Assembly (NCBI RefSeq): GCF_007859315.1
Contig: NZ_VOHA01000021.1
Coordinates: 62,001-126,000, forward strand
DNA: 64,000 bases
Direction of reading: 5' to 3'
Source: Reyranella sp. CPCC 100927
GTDB lineage: Bacteria > Pseudomonadota > Alphaproteobacteria > Reyranellales > Reyranellaceae
The notes beneath the pieces were generated by a model, which was given only the letters and a program-made list of their open reading frames with translations, was not told where the DNA came from and searched no databases. Both the position numbers and the translations under genes were made by a program. Each line of letters begins with the position of its first letter. Positions within the stretch are counted from its first letter, which is position 1. Shown one piece after another: positions 1-7,678 of this stretch.

Positions 1-391
1 GCGTGCCGTTCTGTCGCGCCTCGCAGGCGATACCGTGGCGACGGATGATGTCGTGCGCCACGTTGGGCGTATCGTAGGCGAACGCGATCATGCGGCCGCC
101 GAGATCAGGGCCGAACGTCGCCTCGATGGTGTCAGGATCGAACTTGAGCCCGGGATTGAGCTGGCCGCCGTTATTGCCCGACGCACCCCAGCCCGGCTGC
201 TGGGCCTCCAGCACCACCGCCTCCACGCCTTGCTCGGCCAGATGCAGCGCCGTCGACAAGCCCGTGAAGCCGCCACCGATGATGGCGACCGACGCAGTGC
301 GGTCACTGTCGAGCGGCGGTGTCGTCGCTGGCGGGACGGCGGTGTCGGCGTAGAGGCTGGGCGGCAGCGGCAGAACTTTGTGATCGGTCAT
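1..391 (-). CDS. FAD-dependent oxidoreductase (DAO family), C-terminus beyond window edge
   Basis: An open frame runs leftward from the ATG at 389-391 off the window edge, giving the first 130 residues. Residues 34-52 form a Rossmann FAD-binding start ([20 protein letters not shown]), followed by an acidic strand end ([19 protein letters not shown]). That is the N-terminus of a D-amino-acid-oxidase/glycine-oxidase-like enzyme such as a gamma-glutamylputrescine-oxidase-type protein. The GASGNNGGQ segment is typical of that group. The substrate cannot be inferred from the fragment. The gene is divergent from the quinone oxidoreductase at 515, so the 392-514 gap holds both promoters and an operator-like dyad. 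I am sure of the family and unsure of the exact substrate. Confidence 0.85.
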   Translation of the reverse strand, partial: MTDHKVLPLPPSLYADTAVPPATTPPLDSDRTASVAIIGGGFTGLSTALHLAEQGVEAVVLEAQQPGWGASGNNGGQLNPGLKFDPDTIEATFGPDLGGRMIAFAYDTPNVAHDIIRRHGIACEARQNGT

Positions 392-469
392 CGCGGGAGT
401 TTAGGGGCAACCTTGCAGTGACCACAAACAGTCTCGTTCTCATCTTGAATTCAGCTGCCAGCGATCATA

Positions 470-498
470 ATGTTCAACGAACACTGAACGTTGATTAG
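470..498. promoter_or_regulatory. Operator-like dyad upstream of the quinone oxidoreductase
   Basis: TCAACG (474-479) and CGTTGA (489-494) are inverted around 9 nt. The left flank reads ATGT. The same left arm (ATGTTCAAYG) and the same 9-nt spacer occur at 1557-1585 before the molybdenum hydroxylase genes. Overlapping half-sites TGTTCA/GAACA are also present. It lies just upstream of the ribosome binding site (503-509). A TetR/MarR/LysR-type repressor or activator site is inferred. Confidence 0.5.
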
Positions 499-514
499 TA
501 TTGGGAGGACGCTG

Positions 515-1474
515 ATGACCCAGGCACCGTCACAGCAAATGCGTGCTGTCGTCGTCGATGGCGGCGTCGCCGGCAAGTTGGCGCTGCGTCAGGTCGCGGC
601 GCCGCAGCCAGGGCCATCGCAGGCGCTGGTGCGGGTAGCGGCGATCTCGCTCAATCGCGGCGAGACGCGCAATGCGCTGAATGGCGCCGCTGACGGCTGG
701 CGGCCGGGTTGGGATCTCGCCGGCACGGTCGAACGCGCCGCGGCGGATGGTACCGGGCCGCGGGCCGGCGCCCGCGTCGTGGGCATGCTGCCGATGGGCG
801 CGTGGGCCGAGTTCGCCGCCGTGCCGACGGCGGCACTGGCGACCTTGCCCGACGGCGTCAGTATCGCGCAGGCCGCGACTCTGCCGGTGGCGGGGCTGAC
901 CGCGCTGCATGCGCTGGCCAAGGGCGGCTCGCTGCTGGGCCGGCCGGTGCTGATCGGCGGCGCTACCGGCGGCGTCGGCTCCTTCGCGCTGCAACTCGCG
1001 CGACTGTCGGGCGCGCATGTGGTGGCGGCGATTCGTGATGCCAAGGACGAGGCGCTGGTGCGCCGCCTGGGCGCTGACGCCGTTGCCATCGGGCCGCACG
1101 CCGGCGCAGCGGCAGGGCAGGGGCCATTCGATCTCATCCTCGAGTCGGTTGGCGGGCCATCGCTGGCGGCAGCGTTGGGCATGCTGACGTCGGGAGGCAC
1201 CTGCGTACTGTTCGGCGCCTCGCTGTCGGGCGAGACGACATTCGACGCCGGTCAGTTCTACCGCGGCGGCGGCACCCGCCTGTATGGCCTCTTCCTGGGG
1301 CAGGAATTTCAGGCGGAGCCCGCCAGTATCGGGCTTGCCCGCCTGGCGCGGTTGATTGCCGACGGCAAGCTTCAGCCGGAGATCGCGATCGAGGCGCCGT
1401 GGACCGAGATCGCCGACGTCGCCGCCCAACTGATGGCCCGCCGCTTTACCGGCAAGGCCGTGCTGCACCTCTGA
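515..1474 (+). CDS. Zinc-independent alcohol dehydrogenase / quinone oxidoreductase (MDR superfamily)
   Basis: The 319-aa protein is a medium-chain dehydrogenase/reductase. Its N-terminal GroES-like part (about residues 5-110) has the pattern ISLNRGETRNA, and its Rossmann part carries GGATGGVGSFALQLA (about residues 150-165), the NADPH site of quinone oxidoreductases. It lacks the structural-zinc Cys cluster, so reduction of quinones or activated alkenes by NADPH is the likely role. I start at ATG 515 because GGGAGGA lies 5 nt upstream. The longer TTG start at 491 would run through the operator dyad. The shared dyad suggests coregulation with the molybdenum hydroxylase genes that follow at 1598. 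Family is certain; substrate is unknown. Confidence 0.9.
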   Translation: MTQAPSQQMRAVVVDGGVAGKLALRQVAAPQPGPSQALVRVAAISLNRGETRNALNGAADGWRPGWDLAGTVERAAADGTGPRAGARVVGMLPMGAWAEFAAVPTAALATLPDGVSIAQAATLPVAGLTALHALAKGGSLLGRPVLIGGATGGVGSFALQLARLSGAHVVAAIRDAKDEALVRRLGADAVAIGPHAGAAAGQGPFDLILESVGGPSLAAALGMLTSGGTCVLFGASLSGETTFDAGQFYRGGGTRLYGLFLGQEFQAEPASIGLARLARLIADGKLQPEIAIEAPWTEIADVAAQLMARRFTGKAVLHL

Positions 1475-1556
1475 CGGACCGCCCTCACAAGAATCTGATC
1501 GCCGCCGGGGTTCCGGTCGCGGTTACGCGATTGAAATCCGACGGTGGCTGATTTAA

Positions 1557-1585
1557 ATGTTCAATGATTAGTGTTCATTGAACAT
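1557..1585. promoter_or_regulatory. Perfect 10-bp inverted repeat upstream of iorA-like gene
   Basis: ATGTTCAATG (1557-1566) and CATTGAACAT (1576-1585) are perfect inverted arms around 9 nt. The right part also contains the palindrome GTTCATTGAAC (1573-1583). The dyad ends 12 nt before the ATG at 1598, so a bound protein would block transcription or translation initiation. Left arm and spacing match the dyad at 474-494. Operator function is inferred. Confidence 0.6.
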
Positions 1586-1597
1586 ATTAGGGATAGT

Positions 1598-2065
1598 ATG
1601 ATTACCCTCAAGGTCAACGGCGCGACCCACGCGGTCGATGTCGATCCCGAGATGCCATTGCTGTGGGTGCTGCGCGAGACGCTGGGCCTCACGGGCGTGA
1701 AATACGGCTGCGGCGTCGCTGCGTGCGGTGCCTGCACGGTGCATGTCGATGGCGCGGCCGTGCGCGCGTGCAGCCTGCCGGTCTCCGCTGCCGCCGGCGC
1801 CGCGATCGTCACCATCGAAGGGTTGCCGGCCAGTGCCGGTCTGCCGGCCGGTGAGTTGCACCCGGTGCAGCGGGCCTGGGTCGCGGTGCAGGTGCCGCAA
1901 TGCGGCTACTGCCAGTCCGGCATGATCATGACGACGGCGGCGCTGCTGAAGCACACATCCAAGCCGACCGACGCCGAGATCGACGCGGCGATCACCAATC
2001 TCTGCCGTTGCGGCACCTATCCGCGTGTGCGCCGCGCCATCCGTGCGCTCGCCGAGACAGCTTAG
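1598..2065 (+). CDS. iorA: Isoquinoline 1-oxidoreductase alpha-type 2Fe-2S subunit
   Basis: At 155 aa this is the small electron-transfer subunit of a xanthine-oxidase-family molybdenum hydroxylase. It has the plant-type ferredoxin cluster with Cys in KYGCGVAACGACTV (about residues 37-50) and the C-terminal 2Fe-2S domain Cys pairs in CGYCQSGMIM and CRCGTYPR. The start at ATG 1598 follows AGGGA at 1589-1593. The longer GTG start at 1571 lies inside the operator dyad and is unlikely. It passes electrons from the Mo-cofactor subunit encoded at 2276 to an external acceptor, and it has no flavin subunit, as in IorAB. The two subunit genes are separated by a small ORF (2076-2279) in an apparent operon. 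Confidence 0.9.
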   Translation: MITLKVNGATHAVDVDPEMPLLWVLRETLGLTGVKYGCGVAACGACTVHVDGAAVRACSLPVSAAAGAAIVTIEGLPASAGLPAGELHPVQRAWVAVQVPQCGYCQSGMIMTTAALLKHTSKPTDAEIDAAITNLCRCGTYPRVRRAIRALAETA

Positions 2066-2075
2066 GAGATCCGCC

Positions 2076-2279
2076 ATGAAATGCTTGAGCGCCGCCCTTC
2101 ATTCGCCACGCGATGCCGCTGCGGCCTGGGTAGAGCATGCGCGCGAGCATGTGCGGGCGCGTCAGCGTCGCCGCCGCTTCGCGCGCGATCTCGCCGGCCC
2201 GCGCGATGCGGCAGTCCAGCGGCTTGTGCGCGTCGTGCACGACGACCGGCGCGAGTGGGCGCAAGAGCACCGGCCATGA
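2076..2279 (+). CDS. Small Arg-rich protein (67 aa) between iorA and iorB
   Basis: The ATG at 2076 follows a good Shine-Dalgarno (AGGAGA, 2064-2069) placed right after the iorA stop codon. The stop TGA (2277-2279) overlaps the iorB start as ATGA. This tight coupling and codon usage like the neighbours make it a real coding candidate. The product is helical, rich in Arg and Ala, contains RQRRRRFARDL and ends in EWAQEHRP. It has no Cys pair, signal peptide or membrane segment. I recognise no family. A role in assembly or Tat export of the hydroxylase is only a guess from its position. Confidence 0.6.
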   Translation: MKCLSAALHSPRDAAAAWVEHAREHVRARQRRRRFARDLAGPRDAAVQRLVRVVHDDRREWAQEHRP

Positions 2280-4477
2280 AGCGCCGAACCCTGCTGATCG
2301 GCACCGCCGTTGTCGGCGGCGGCCTGGTGATCGGTTACCGAGCCTGGACCGACAGCGTCGCGGCGCAGGCCGCGGCCCTGGTGACGCGCCCGGGCGAAAG
2401 CCTGATCGGCGGCTGGGTGAAGATCGCCGCTGACGACACCGTCACTGTCTATGTCCCGCATATCGATATGGGGCAGGGCACGCACACGGCGTTGGCCATG
2501 ATGCTGGCCGAGGAACTCGATGTCGACTGGTCCAAGGTGCGGACCGAACAGGCACCACCCGAGAAGGCGTTCGCCAACGGCTTCCTGGCCAAGGGCTGGA
2601 TCATGCAGGGATGGCGCGTGCCGTCGTTCCTCGACGGTGCGGTGGATGCCACCTTCACCGAGGCAGCGCGCTTTCTCAATCTGCAACTCACCGGCGGTTC
2701 CACGGCAGTGCGTATCACCGGCCAGGTCGGCATGCGCATCATGGGTGCCGCGGCGCGTCAGGTGCTGCTCCAGGCCGCGGCATCGCGCTGGGAGGTGACG
2801 CCGCGCGAACTGACGGTGGCCGCCGGTGTGATCACGCATGTGCGTACCGGCCGGTCGCTGCGTTATGGCGAGCTCGCGGCGTCGGCTGCCGCGCTCGACC
2901 TGTCGAGCCATCCGCCGCTGAAGCTGCGCCAGGACTACAGGCTGATCGGCACCTCGGTGCCGCGGCTGGACATTCCGGCCAAGGTGACGGGCGCGCAGAC
3001 GTACGGCATCGATGTGCGGCTGCCCGACATGCGCTACGCCGCCGTGATGTCGGCGCCGGTGCATGGCGGCAAACTGGTCGAGGTCGATCCGGCGCCGGCG
3101 CTGGCGATCAAGGACGTCGAGCACGTCGTGCCGCTGGAAAGTGCCGTGGCGGTGATTGCCCGCGGCTACTGGCAGGCGCGACGCGGGCTTGCCGCGCTAC
3201 GGCCGCGCTTCTCGGACGGCGGCAACGACACGGTTACCAGCGCGCGGCTGGACGCGCAGTTTCAGCGCGCGCTCGACGGCAGCGACGGTGCCGTGCGTCG
3301 CAAGATCGGCGATCCGGCCCAGGCGCTGAAAGACGTTGCGCGCGAGAAGGTGGTTGCGGCGGCCTACCGGGTGCCGTTCCTGCATCATGCGGCCATGGAG
3401 CCAGTAAACGCCACGGCGCAGTTCAAGGACGGCAAGCTCACGCTGTGGGCCGGCGATCAGGCACCGCTGGCGGCCAAGCGCGAGATCATGCGTCTGTCGG
3501 GCCTGTCGGCCGATGACGTGACCTTCATGCCCATGCCGCTGGGCGGTTCGTTCGGCCGCCGTGGCGGCGCCAACGGCGCGACCGGTTTCTACTTCGCGCA
3601 GGCAATTGCGCTGGCTCGCAAGGTCGCGCCGCTGCCGGTGCAGATGATCTGGAGCCGCGAGGAGGATTTTGCGCAAGGCACGTACCGGCCGCAGGTTGCG
3701 ACGCGGCTGCAGGCCGCGCTCGGCGCCGACGGCAAGCCGATCGCGTGGTCGCAGGCCTACATCGACGGCGTGCCCTCGCGGGTCGAGTCGTTCCACATCC
3801 CCTACGCGATCGCGCACCAGTCGTTCCGCGCCGTCGACAGCCGCCACCATGTGCGGCTCGGCTCCTGGCGCAGCGTGAACCACACCCAGCACGGCTTCTG
3901 GATCGAGAGCTTCATCGACGAACTGGCGCACGCTGCCGGCCGCGATCCGTTCGTCTATCGCCGCGACCTGCTGCCGGTGGGATCGCGCGCACGTATCGTG
4001 CTGGAAACGGCGGCGGCCAAGGCGAACTGGGGCAGCGCGCTGCCGGCAGGCATCGGCCGTGGCATCGCGCTGATCGAAAGCTATGGTTCGGTCGTGGCGC
4101 AGGTGATCGAAGCTGCGCTCGGCGCCGACGGCACACCCATCGTGCATCGCGTGGTTGCGGCCGTGGACTGCGGCGATGTCTGTCATCCCGACACGGCCAC
4201 GCAACAGGTCGAAGGCGCCATCGTGATGGGCCTGAGCGCCGCCATTGCCGAGCGCATCACCATCGAGCGTGGCGTTGTCGTGCAGCGCAACTTCACAGAC
4301 TATCGATTGCTGACCCTGGCCCGCACGCCGCCGCGCATCGAGGTGCACTTCGTCAGAAGCGATGGCGCCTGGGGTGGTCTGGGCGAGCCGGGTTTGCCGC
4401 CCGTGGCGCCGGCGCTGGCCAACGCGCTCTTCGCCGCCAGCGGTCGCCGCTTCCGCGACTTGCCGTTGATGCCGTGA
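2276..4477 (+). CDS. iorB: Isoquinoline 1-oxidoreductase beta-type molybdopterin subunit
   Basis: The 733-aa protein has a twin-arginine leader (MKRRTLLIGTAVVGGG), which suggests export of the folded complex. The aldehyde-oxidase/xanthine-dehydrogenase Mo-binding domains follow: the early HIDMGQGTHTALAMM motif, a mid-protein glycine motif GGSFGRRGG, and the C-terminal GLGEPGLPPVAPALANA, whose Glu (residue 704) is the conserved base near the Mo. It hydroxylates an N-heterocycle or aldehyde using water and works with the 2Fe-2S subunit upstream. An alternative upstream start at 2081 would read through the small gene and lose the Tat leader, so ATG 2276 is chosen. Substrate is not deducible. Confidence 0.9.
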   Translation: MKRRTLLIGTAVVGGGLVIGYRAWTDSVAAQAAALVTRPGESLIGGWVKIAADDTVTVYVPHIDMGQGTHTALAMMLAEELDVDWSKVRTEQAPPEKAFANGFLAKGWIMQGWRVPSFLDGAVDATFTEAARFLNLQLTGGSTAVRITGQVGMRIMGAAARQVLLQAAASRWEVTPRELTVAAGVITHVRTGRSLRYGELAASAAALDLSSHPPLKLRQDYRLIGTSVPRLDIPAKVTGAQTYGIDVRLPDMRYAAVMSAPVHGGKLVEVDPAPALAIKDVEHVVPLESAVAVIARGYWQARRGLAALRPRFSDGGNDTVTSARLDAQFQRALDGSDGAVRRKIGDPAQALKDVAREKVVAAAYRVPFLHHAAMEPVNATAQFKDGKLTLWAGDQAPLAAKREIMRLSGLSADDVTFMPMPLGGSFGRRGGANGATGFYFAQAIALARKVAPLPVQMIWSREEDFAQGTYRPQVATRLQAALGADGKPIAWSQAYIDGVPSRVESFHIPYAIAHQSFRAVDSRHHVRLGSWRSVNHTQHGFWIESFIDELAHAAGRDPFVYRRDLLPVGSRARIVLETAAAKANWGSALPAGIGRGIALIESYGSVVAQVIEAALGADGTPIVHRVVAAVDCGDVCHPDTATQQVEGAIVMGLSAAIAERITIERGVVVQRNFTDYRLLTLARTPPRIEVHFVRSDGAWGGLGEPGLPPVAPALANALFAASGRRFRDLPLMP

Positions 4478-4809
4478 CTTTTTCTCTGGCGGGGCAGGGA
4501 TCAACCCTCAGATGGTTCTCCCCGCAATGCTCGCGCAATCTTCGCCGTTCACTGTGCGCTCGACACGTTGCGGCAACCTTTGCCGCACACGATGCGACGT
4601 TGCACGGGCAGCCTGTGGTTGTGCCGCCGCGACGACGTGCCCCCTCGAGCCTGATCGTAGATTGGACCATGCGCGCGCTGCGTTTTTTTCGTCCCACGCT
4701 ATCGCTTTGTGCGCATGCCGCCACGATCGCGACTTAGTTGCCATCGATCGTCCGCGTCGTCGCGCGCACTGCGCTGCGCGCCTGGCACGATGATCCCATT
4801 CAGGAGAGT
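4478..4809. other. Intergenic gap, no supported gene
   Basis: Only short overlapping frames without family resemblance are present. A T-rich run near 4684-4690 and the Shine-Dalgarno AGGAGAG at 4802-4808 belong to the promoter/leader of the outer-membrane protein gene that follows. Confidence 0.5.
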
Positions 4810-4812
4810 ATG

Positions 4813-5622
4813 ATGTTGTCGTACCGCGTCACTGTCGCTGGCGTTGCCCTTGGCATGCTTGCGAGCAGCCCGGGATACGCCGCCGATCCGACATCGCGAT
4901 CACAAGGCGGCACGAGTTTTACGGTCGGGCTGGGCGTCGCGATGACGCCGGACTACGACGGCTCGAACGACTACCGCATCTGGCCGGCAGGCTTTCTGCG
5001 CTTTTCCAACCTCTATCATCCGGCGACCTACGTTCAGATCGCCGGCCCCGGTTTCGAGTCCAACCTGATTCCCGACGACCATTGGCGCATGGGCGTCGTG
5101 GCGTCGTTCAACACGTCCTATCGCCATGTCGATGATCGCGCGGTCAAGCGGTTGCGGCGGCCGGAGAGCGGCCTGCAGGCCGGCTTCGTCATCGGCTACG
5201 ACTTCTCCGGCCGGCCCGACGCGGAGCGTGTGCTGGAGGTGCGGGCAACCTACGACGTGCTGCACGGCAACGGCTTCCTGATCACGCCGCGTGCCCATGG
5301 CTCGGTGCCGCTCACCGCGGACCTGTCGCTCGGCGCCGGTGTGTCGGTGACGTGGGCCAGCAGCAACTATATGTCGAATCGCTTCGGTATCTCGGGCTCG
5401 GACTCGCTGCGCTCCGGCTTGCGGCCGTTCAAGGCCGGCTCGGGTTTCAAAGATTTCGGACTTGACGTATCGCTGACCTATTCGCTCAGCCAGCGCTGGG
5501 CGCTCACCGGTTTTGCCAGCTACCAGCTGCTGCTGGGCGACGCCGCCAAGAGCCCGATCGTGAAGGACCGCGGCAATCGCAACAACGTCACGTCGGGTCT
5601 GGTCGTGAGCTACACGTTCTGA
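4813..5622 (+). CDS. MipA/OmpV family outer-membrane protein
   Basis: The 269-aa product starts with a signal peptide ending ...SSPGYAA. The mature part has alternating amphipathic beta-strands and the family start pattern TVGLGVAMTPDYDGSNDYRI. It ends in Phe (VVSYTF), the usual signal for BAM insertion. Members sit in the outer membrane and scaffold murein enzymes or act as channels. ATG codons at 4810 and 4813 are both possible. 4813 has the better spacing from AGGAGAG. It is a single gene with its own leader. The family is clear; the function in this organism is not. Confidence 0.88.
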   Translation: MLSYRVTVAGVALGMLASSPGYAADPTSRSQGGTSFTVGLGVAMTPDYDGSNDYRIWPAGFLRFSNLYHPATYVQIAGPGFESNLIPDDHWRMGVVASFNTSYRHVDDRAVKRLRRPESGLQAGFVIGYDFSGRPDAERVLEVRATYDVLHGNGFLITPRAHGSVPLTADLSLGAGVSVTWASSNYMSNRFGISGSDSLRSGLRPFKAGSGFKDFGLDVSLTYSLSQRWALTGFASYQLLLGDAAKSPIVKDRGNRNNVTSGLVVSYTF

Positions 5623-5716
5623 TGGCGGCCTGACACTCGCGATTTCGTGAAACATCGCCGCGATGCAGGGATTGCAGACGGCGGTCAGGCTTCAACCAGA
5701 CTCATGACGCCCCATG

Positions 5717-5748
5717 CCGGACGGAGTCGCAGCACCGACTCCGTCCGG
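5717..5748 (+). promoter_or_regulatory. Strong hairpin overlapping the ribosome binding site
   Basis: CCGGACGGAGTCG (5717-5729) pairs perfectly with CGACTCCGTCCGG (5736-5748) around a 6-nt loop. The 3' arm runs into the Shine-Dalgarno GGAGGA (5747-5752) of the next gene, so the RNA fold could hide it. It could also act as a terminator for the upstream gene, but no T-run follows. Confidence 0.55.
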
Positions 5749-5755
5749 AGGAATC

Positions 5756-6052
5756 ATGCAGTATCACCGTATCATCACCATCGGCGCGCTCGTACTGGGC
5801 GTGGGCATCGCAGGCGGGCCGGCCTTTTCGCAGAGCAGCGCGACAACAAGAGCCGACGATGTCGCCTACTGCAATCAGCTGAGCGGCATCTACAACCGCT
5901 TCCTGGGTGACTCGACACCCAGCATGTCGACCATGGCGGCCGAGACGGATTGCAGCACCGGCCGCGTCGCCGAGGCCATCCCGCAGCTCGAGAAGCTGCT
6001 GCTCGCCAAGGGCTACAAGCTGCCCGAGAAAGCGGTTGGCCATCAGCAGTAG
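5756..6052 (+). CDS. Small secreted protein, two conserved cysteines
   Basis: The 98-aa product has a signal peptide (residues 1-26, cleavage near AFSQ). The mature part has one Cys in DDVAYCNQL and one in AAETDCSTG, which would form a disulphide in the periplasm. The C-terminal half is helical and ends IPQLEKLLLAKGYKLP. ATG 5756 follows GGAGGAA. I have seen similar small periplasmic proteins in rhizobial-type genomes but cannot name a function. Translation may be limited by the hairpin at 5717-5748. Confidence 0.7.
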   Translation: MQYHRIITIGALVLGVGIAGGPAFSQSSATTRADDVAYCNQLSGIYNRFLGDSTPSMSTMAAETDCSTGRVAEAIPQLEKLLLAKGYKLPEKAVGHQQ

Positions 6053-6068
6053 AGCAGAAGAGCGGAAA

Positions 6069-6097
6069 GGGAGCGCGGGCCCGAGGTCCGCGCTCCC
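6069..6097. terminator. GGGAGCGCGG palindrome, terminator-like
   Basis: GGGAGCGCGG (6069-6078) and CCGCGCTCCC (6088-6097) form a 10-bp stem with a 9-nt loop just after the stop at 6052. There is no T-run. The same palindrome family recurs at 13533, 18517 and 55595. Confidence 0.5.
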
Positions 6098-6155
6098 GGG
6101 ATTTCCTTCGCGCGACCCTCACCCTAGAATGGCGCCCCCTCTTGCGGGCGCGAGC

Positions 6156-6986
6156 ATGTGGCCGTTCAAGCGCAAGCCGATCGTCGATGATGACACCGCG
6201 CGGTGGCATGTCGACAATTTCACATGGCTGGTGGCGACCTTCGGCGGTAACAATGCCTTTGCCGATGCGGTCCTGGTCCTCCCTAAGCCGGGCTTTTTTC
6301 CCGTCGATGGGGAAGAGGGACACGCCAGGGCTCTGCGCATTTTCAAACAGGTCAAAGACTACTGTGGAATGGCCGAGTGGCCGGTTGAACTCGTGCCGGA
6401 TCAGGATCCGGCCGTACTGCATGCGGCATCCATGGCGCGCTGGGCTCCGGTTTCTGAGAAGTACGCTCGAGGTACGTTCTCCGTCACCGACGATGTCGTA
6501 CAGATCTCATATGAATCGACCTTGATTGCCAACCCCGAGCGCCTGATTGCGACCCTGGCACACGAAGTCGCGCACTATCTGCTGGCGATGGCTTCCACGG
6601 CGCCACCCTGCACCGACGAGGAGCACGAATTCCTCACCGATCTGACCGCCGTCTATCTCGGCTTCGGCGTGTTCATGGCCAACGCGGTCTATGACTACGA
6701 AGCCATCCACGACGGTGTAATGCAGGGCTGGCGCTCTGGGCGCTCCGGCTATCTGCCCGAGCAGGATTTCATTTTTGCAGTCGCCTTGTTCATCGCCGCG
6801 AAGGCGCTCGATCCGACTCCCGCGTACGAATGCCTGAAGCCCCATCTGGCGACATTGTTGAAACGCGCCTTGCGCGATCTCGCCGTGAACAAGCACTTCG
6901 TCGAACAGGTGAAGGCGAGCATTCCCGTCGTCGCGGGCGATGGCGAGCAGCAGTCCCCTGGAACGCGGCCTGAAGAGACCGCCTGA
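6156..6986 (+). CDS. Hypothetical protein with zincin-like HExxH motif
   Basis: The 276-aa protein starts MWPFKRKPIVDDD and contains LAHEVAHYLL with H136-E137-x-x-H140. An acidic segment CTDEEHEFLTDLTAVYLGFG follows about 20 residues later, where a third zinc ligand is expected. This layout fits a gluzincin-type metallopeptidase fold. No signal peptide or membrane helix is seen. An upstream ATG at 6129 would add nine residues, but the Trp-Pro-Phe-Lys start looks more natural. I do not recognise a characterised homologue. The peptidase call rests on the motif alone. Confidence 0.7.
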   Translation: MWPFKRKPIVDDDTARWHVDNFTWLVATFGGNNAFADAVLVLPKPGFFPVDGEEGHARALRIFKQVKDYCGMAEWPVELVPDQDPAVLHAASMARWAPVSEKYARGTFSVTDDVVQISYESTLIANPERLIATLAHEVAHYLLAMASTAPPCTDEEHEFLTDLTAVYLGFGVFMANAVYDYEAIHDGVMQGWRSGRSGYLPEQDFIFAVALFIAAKALDPTPAYECLKPHLATLLKRALRDLAVNKHFVEQVKASIPVVAGDGEQQSPGTRPEETA

Positions 6987-7023
6987 CCGCCGCTGTGGCG
7001 ATACGGTTGTTGTCGAGCGCAAA

Positions 7024-7065
7024 TGCACTAGAATCGCGCTGTCGATGGAAGCGGAGGGCGCGATG
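7024..7065 (+). repeat. Leader copy 1 (near-identical to 7636-7678)
   Basis: These 42 nt, including the Shine-Dalgarno and ATG of the DUF2147 gene, match the 43 nt before the PhyH gene with five substitutions and one gap. The common part carries a -10-like TAG(A/G)AT and GGAGGGCGCGATG. Confidence 0.6.
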
Positions 7066-7563
7066 ACCGGCAAGCGCACGCCGGCGCAACATGCTGTGTG
7101 TGGCGTCATCGCCGCGGCGGGCGTGATGGCACGCGTTGCTGTCACGTTGGCGCAGAGCGATGAGTCTTCCGTTTATGGGGTCTGGCTCACCCAGGAGCAA
7201 AGCGCACACGTGGAACTCTATTCCTGTGCCGAGCAGGGGCGCGGGCCGGTATGCGGCCGGCTGGTGAAGCTGATCGACCCGACGGGTCCCGACGACGAGC
7301 CGGTGGCACCGGAGGATCTCTTCGACGTTCACAATCCCGATCCGGCGCTGCGCAGCCGCCAGATCCTCGGCATGGTGTTTCTCTACGACTTCAAGCCGAC
7401 GCGCGAGCCCAACAGCTTCGAGGACGGCAGCGTCTACAATGCCGAGGACGGCAAAGTATATCGCGCCAACATTGCGTTGCAGGCCAACGGCACGCTGCGC
7501 CTCCGCGGTTACGTCGGGATTCCCCTGCTCGGCCGCTCCGAGATCTGGACCCGCGTGCGCTGA
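7063..7563 (+). CDS. DUF2147 domain secreted protein
   Basis: The 166-aa product has an N-terminal hydrophobic stretch (about residues 8-30) that looks like a signal peptide. The DUF2147 pattern follows: GVWLTQ at the start of the domain, a Cys pair in YSCAEQGRGPVCGRL, D.HNPDP..R, and the closing GYVGIPLLGRSEIWTRV. This is a small periplasmic beta-barrel domain of unknown biochemical role. ATG 7063 follows GGAGGG. The gene stands alone with a leader duplicated before the next gene. Confidence 0.85.
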   Translation: MTGKRTPAQHAVCGVIAAAGVMARVAVTLAQSDESSVYGVWLTQEQSAHVELYSCAEQGRGPVCGRLVKLIDPTGPDDEPVAPEDLFDVHNPDPALRSRQILGMVFLYDFKPTREPNSFEDGSVYNAEDGKVYRANIALQANGTLRLRGYVGIPLLGRSEIWTRVR

Positions 7564-7635
7564 GCGCATCGCCTGGCGGCAGATCAGCCATGCACGTGAG
7601 ATTTCCGCAACGATGGTTCCGCGACGGTGCCGGCT

Positions 7636-7678
7636 TGCGCTAGGATCGCTCCGTCGATGCAAGGCGGAGGGCGCGATG
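7636..7678 (+). repeat. Leader copy 2 (near-identical to 7024-7065)
   Basis: Second copy of the short leader. It precedes an unrelated gene (PhyH), so the shared part is the promoter and ribosome-binding region, not the coding sequence. Confidence 0.6.
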
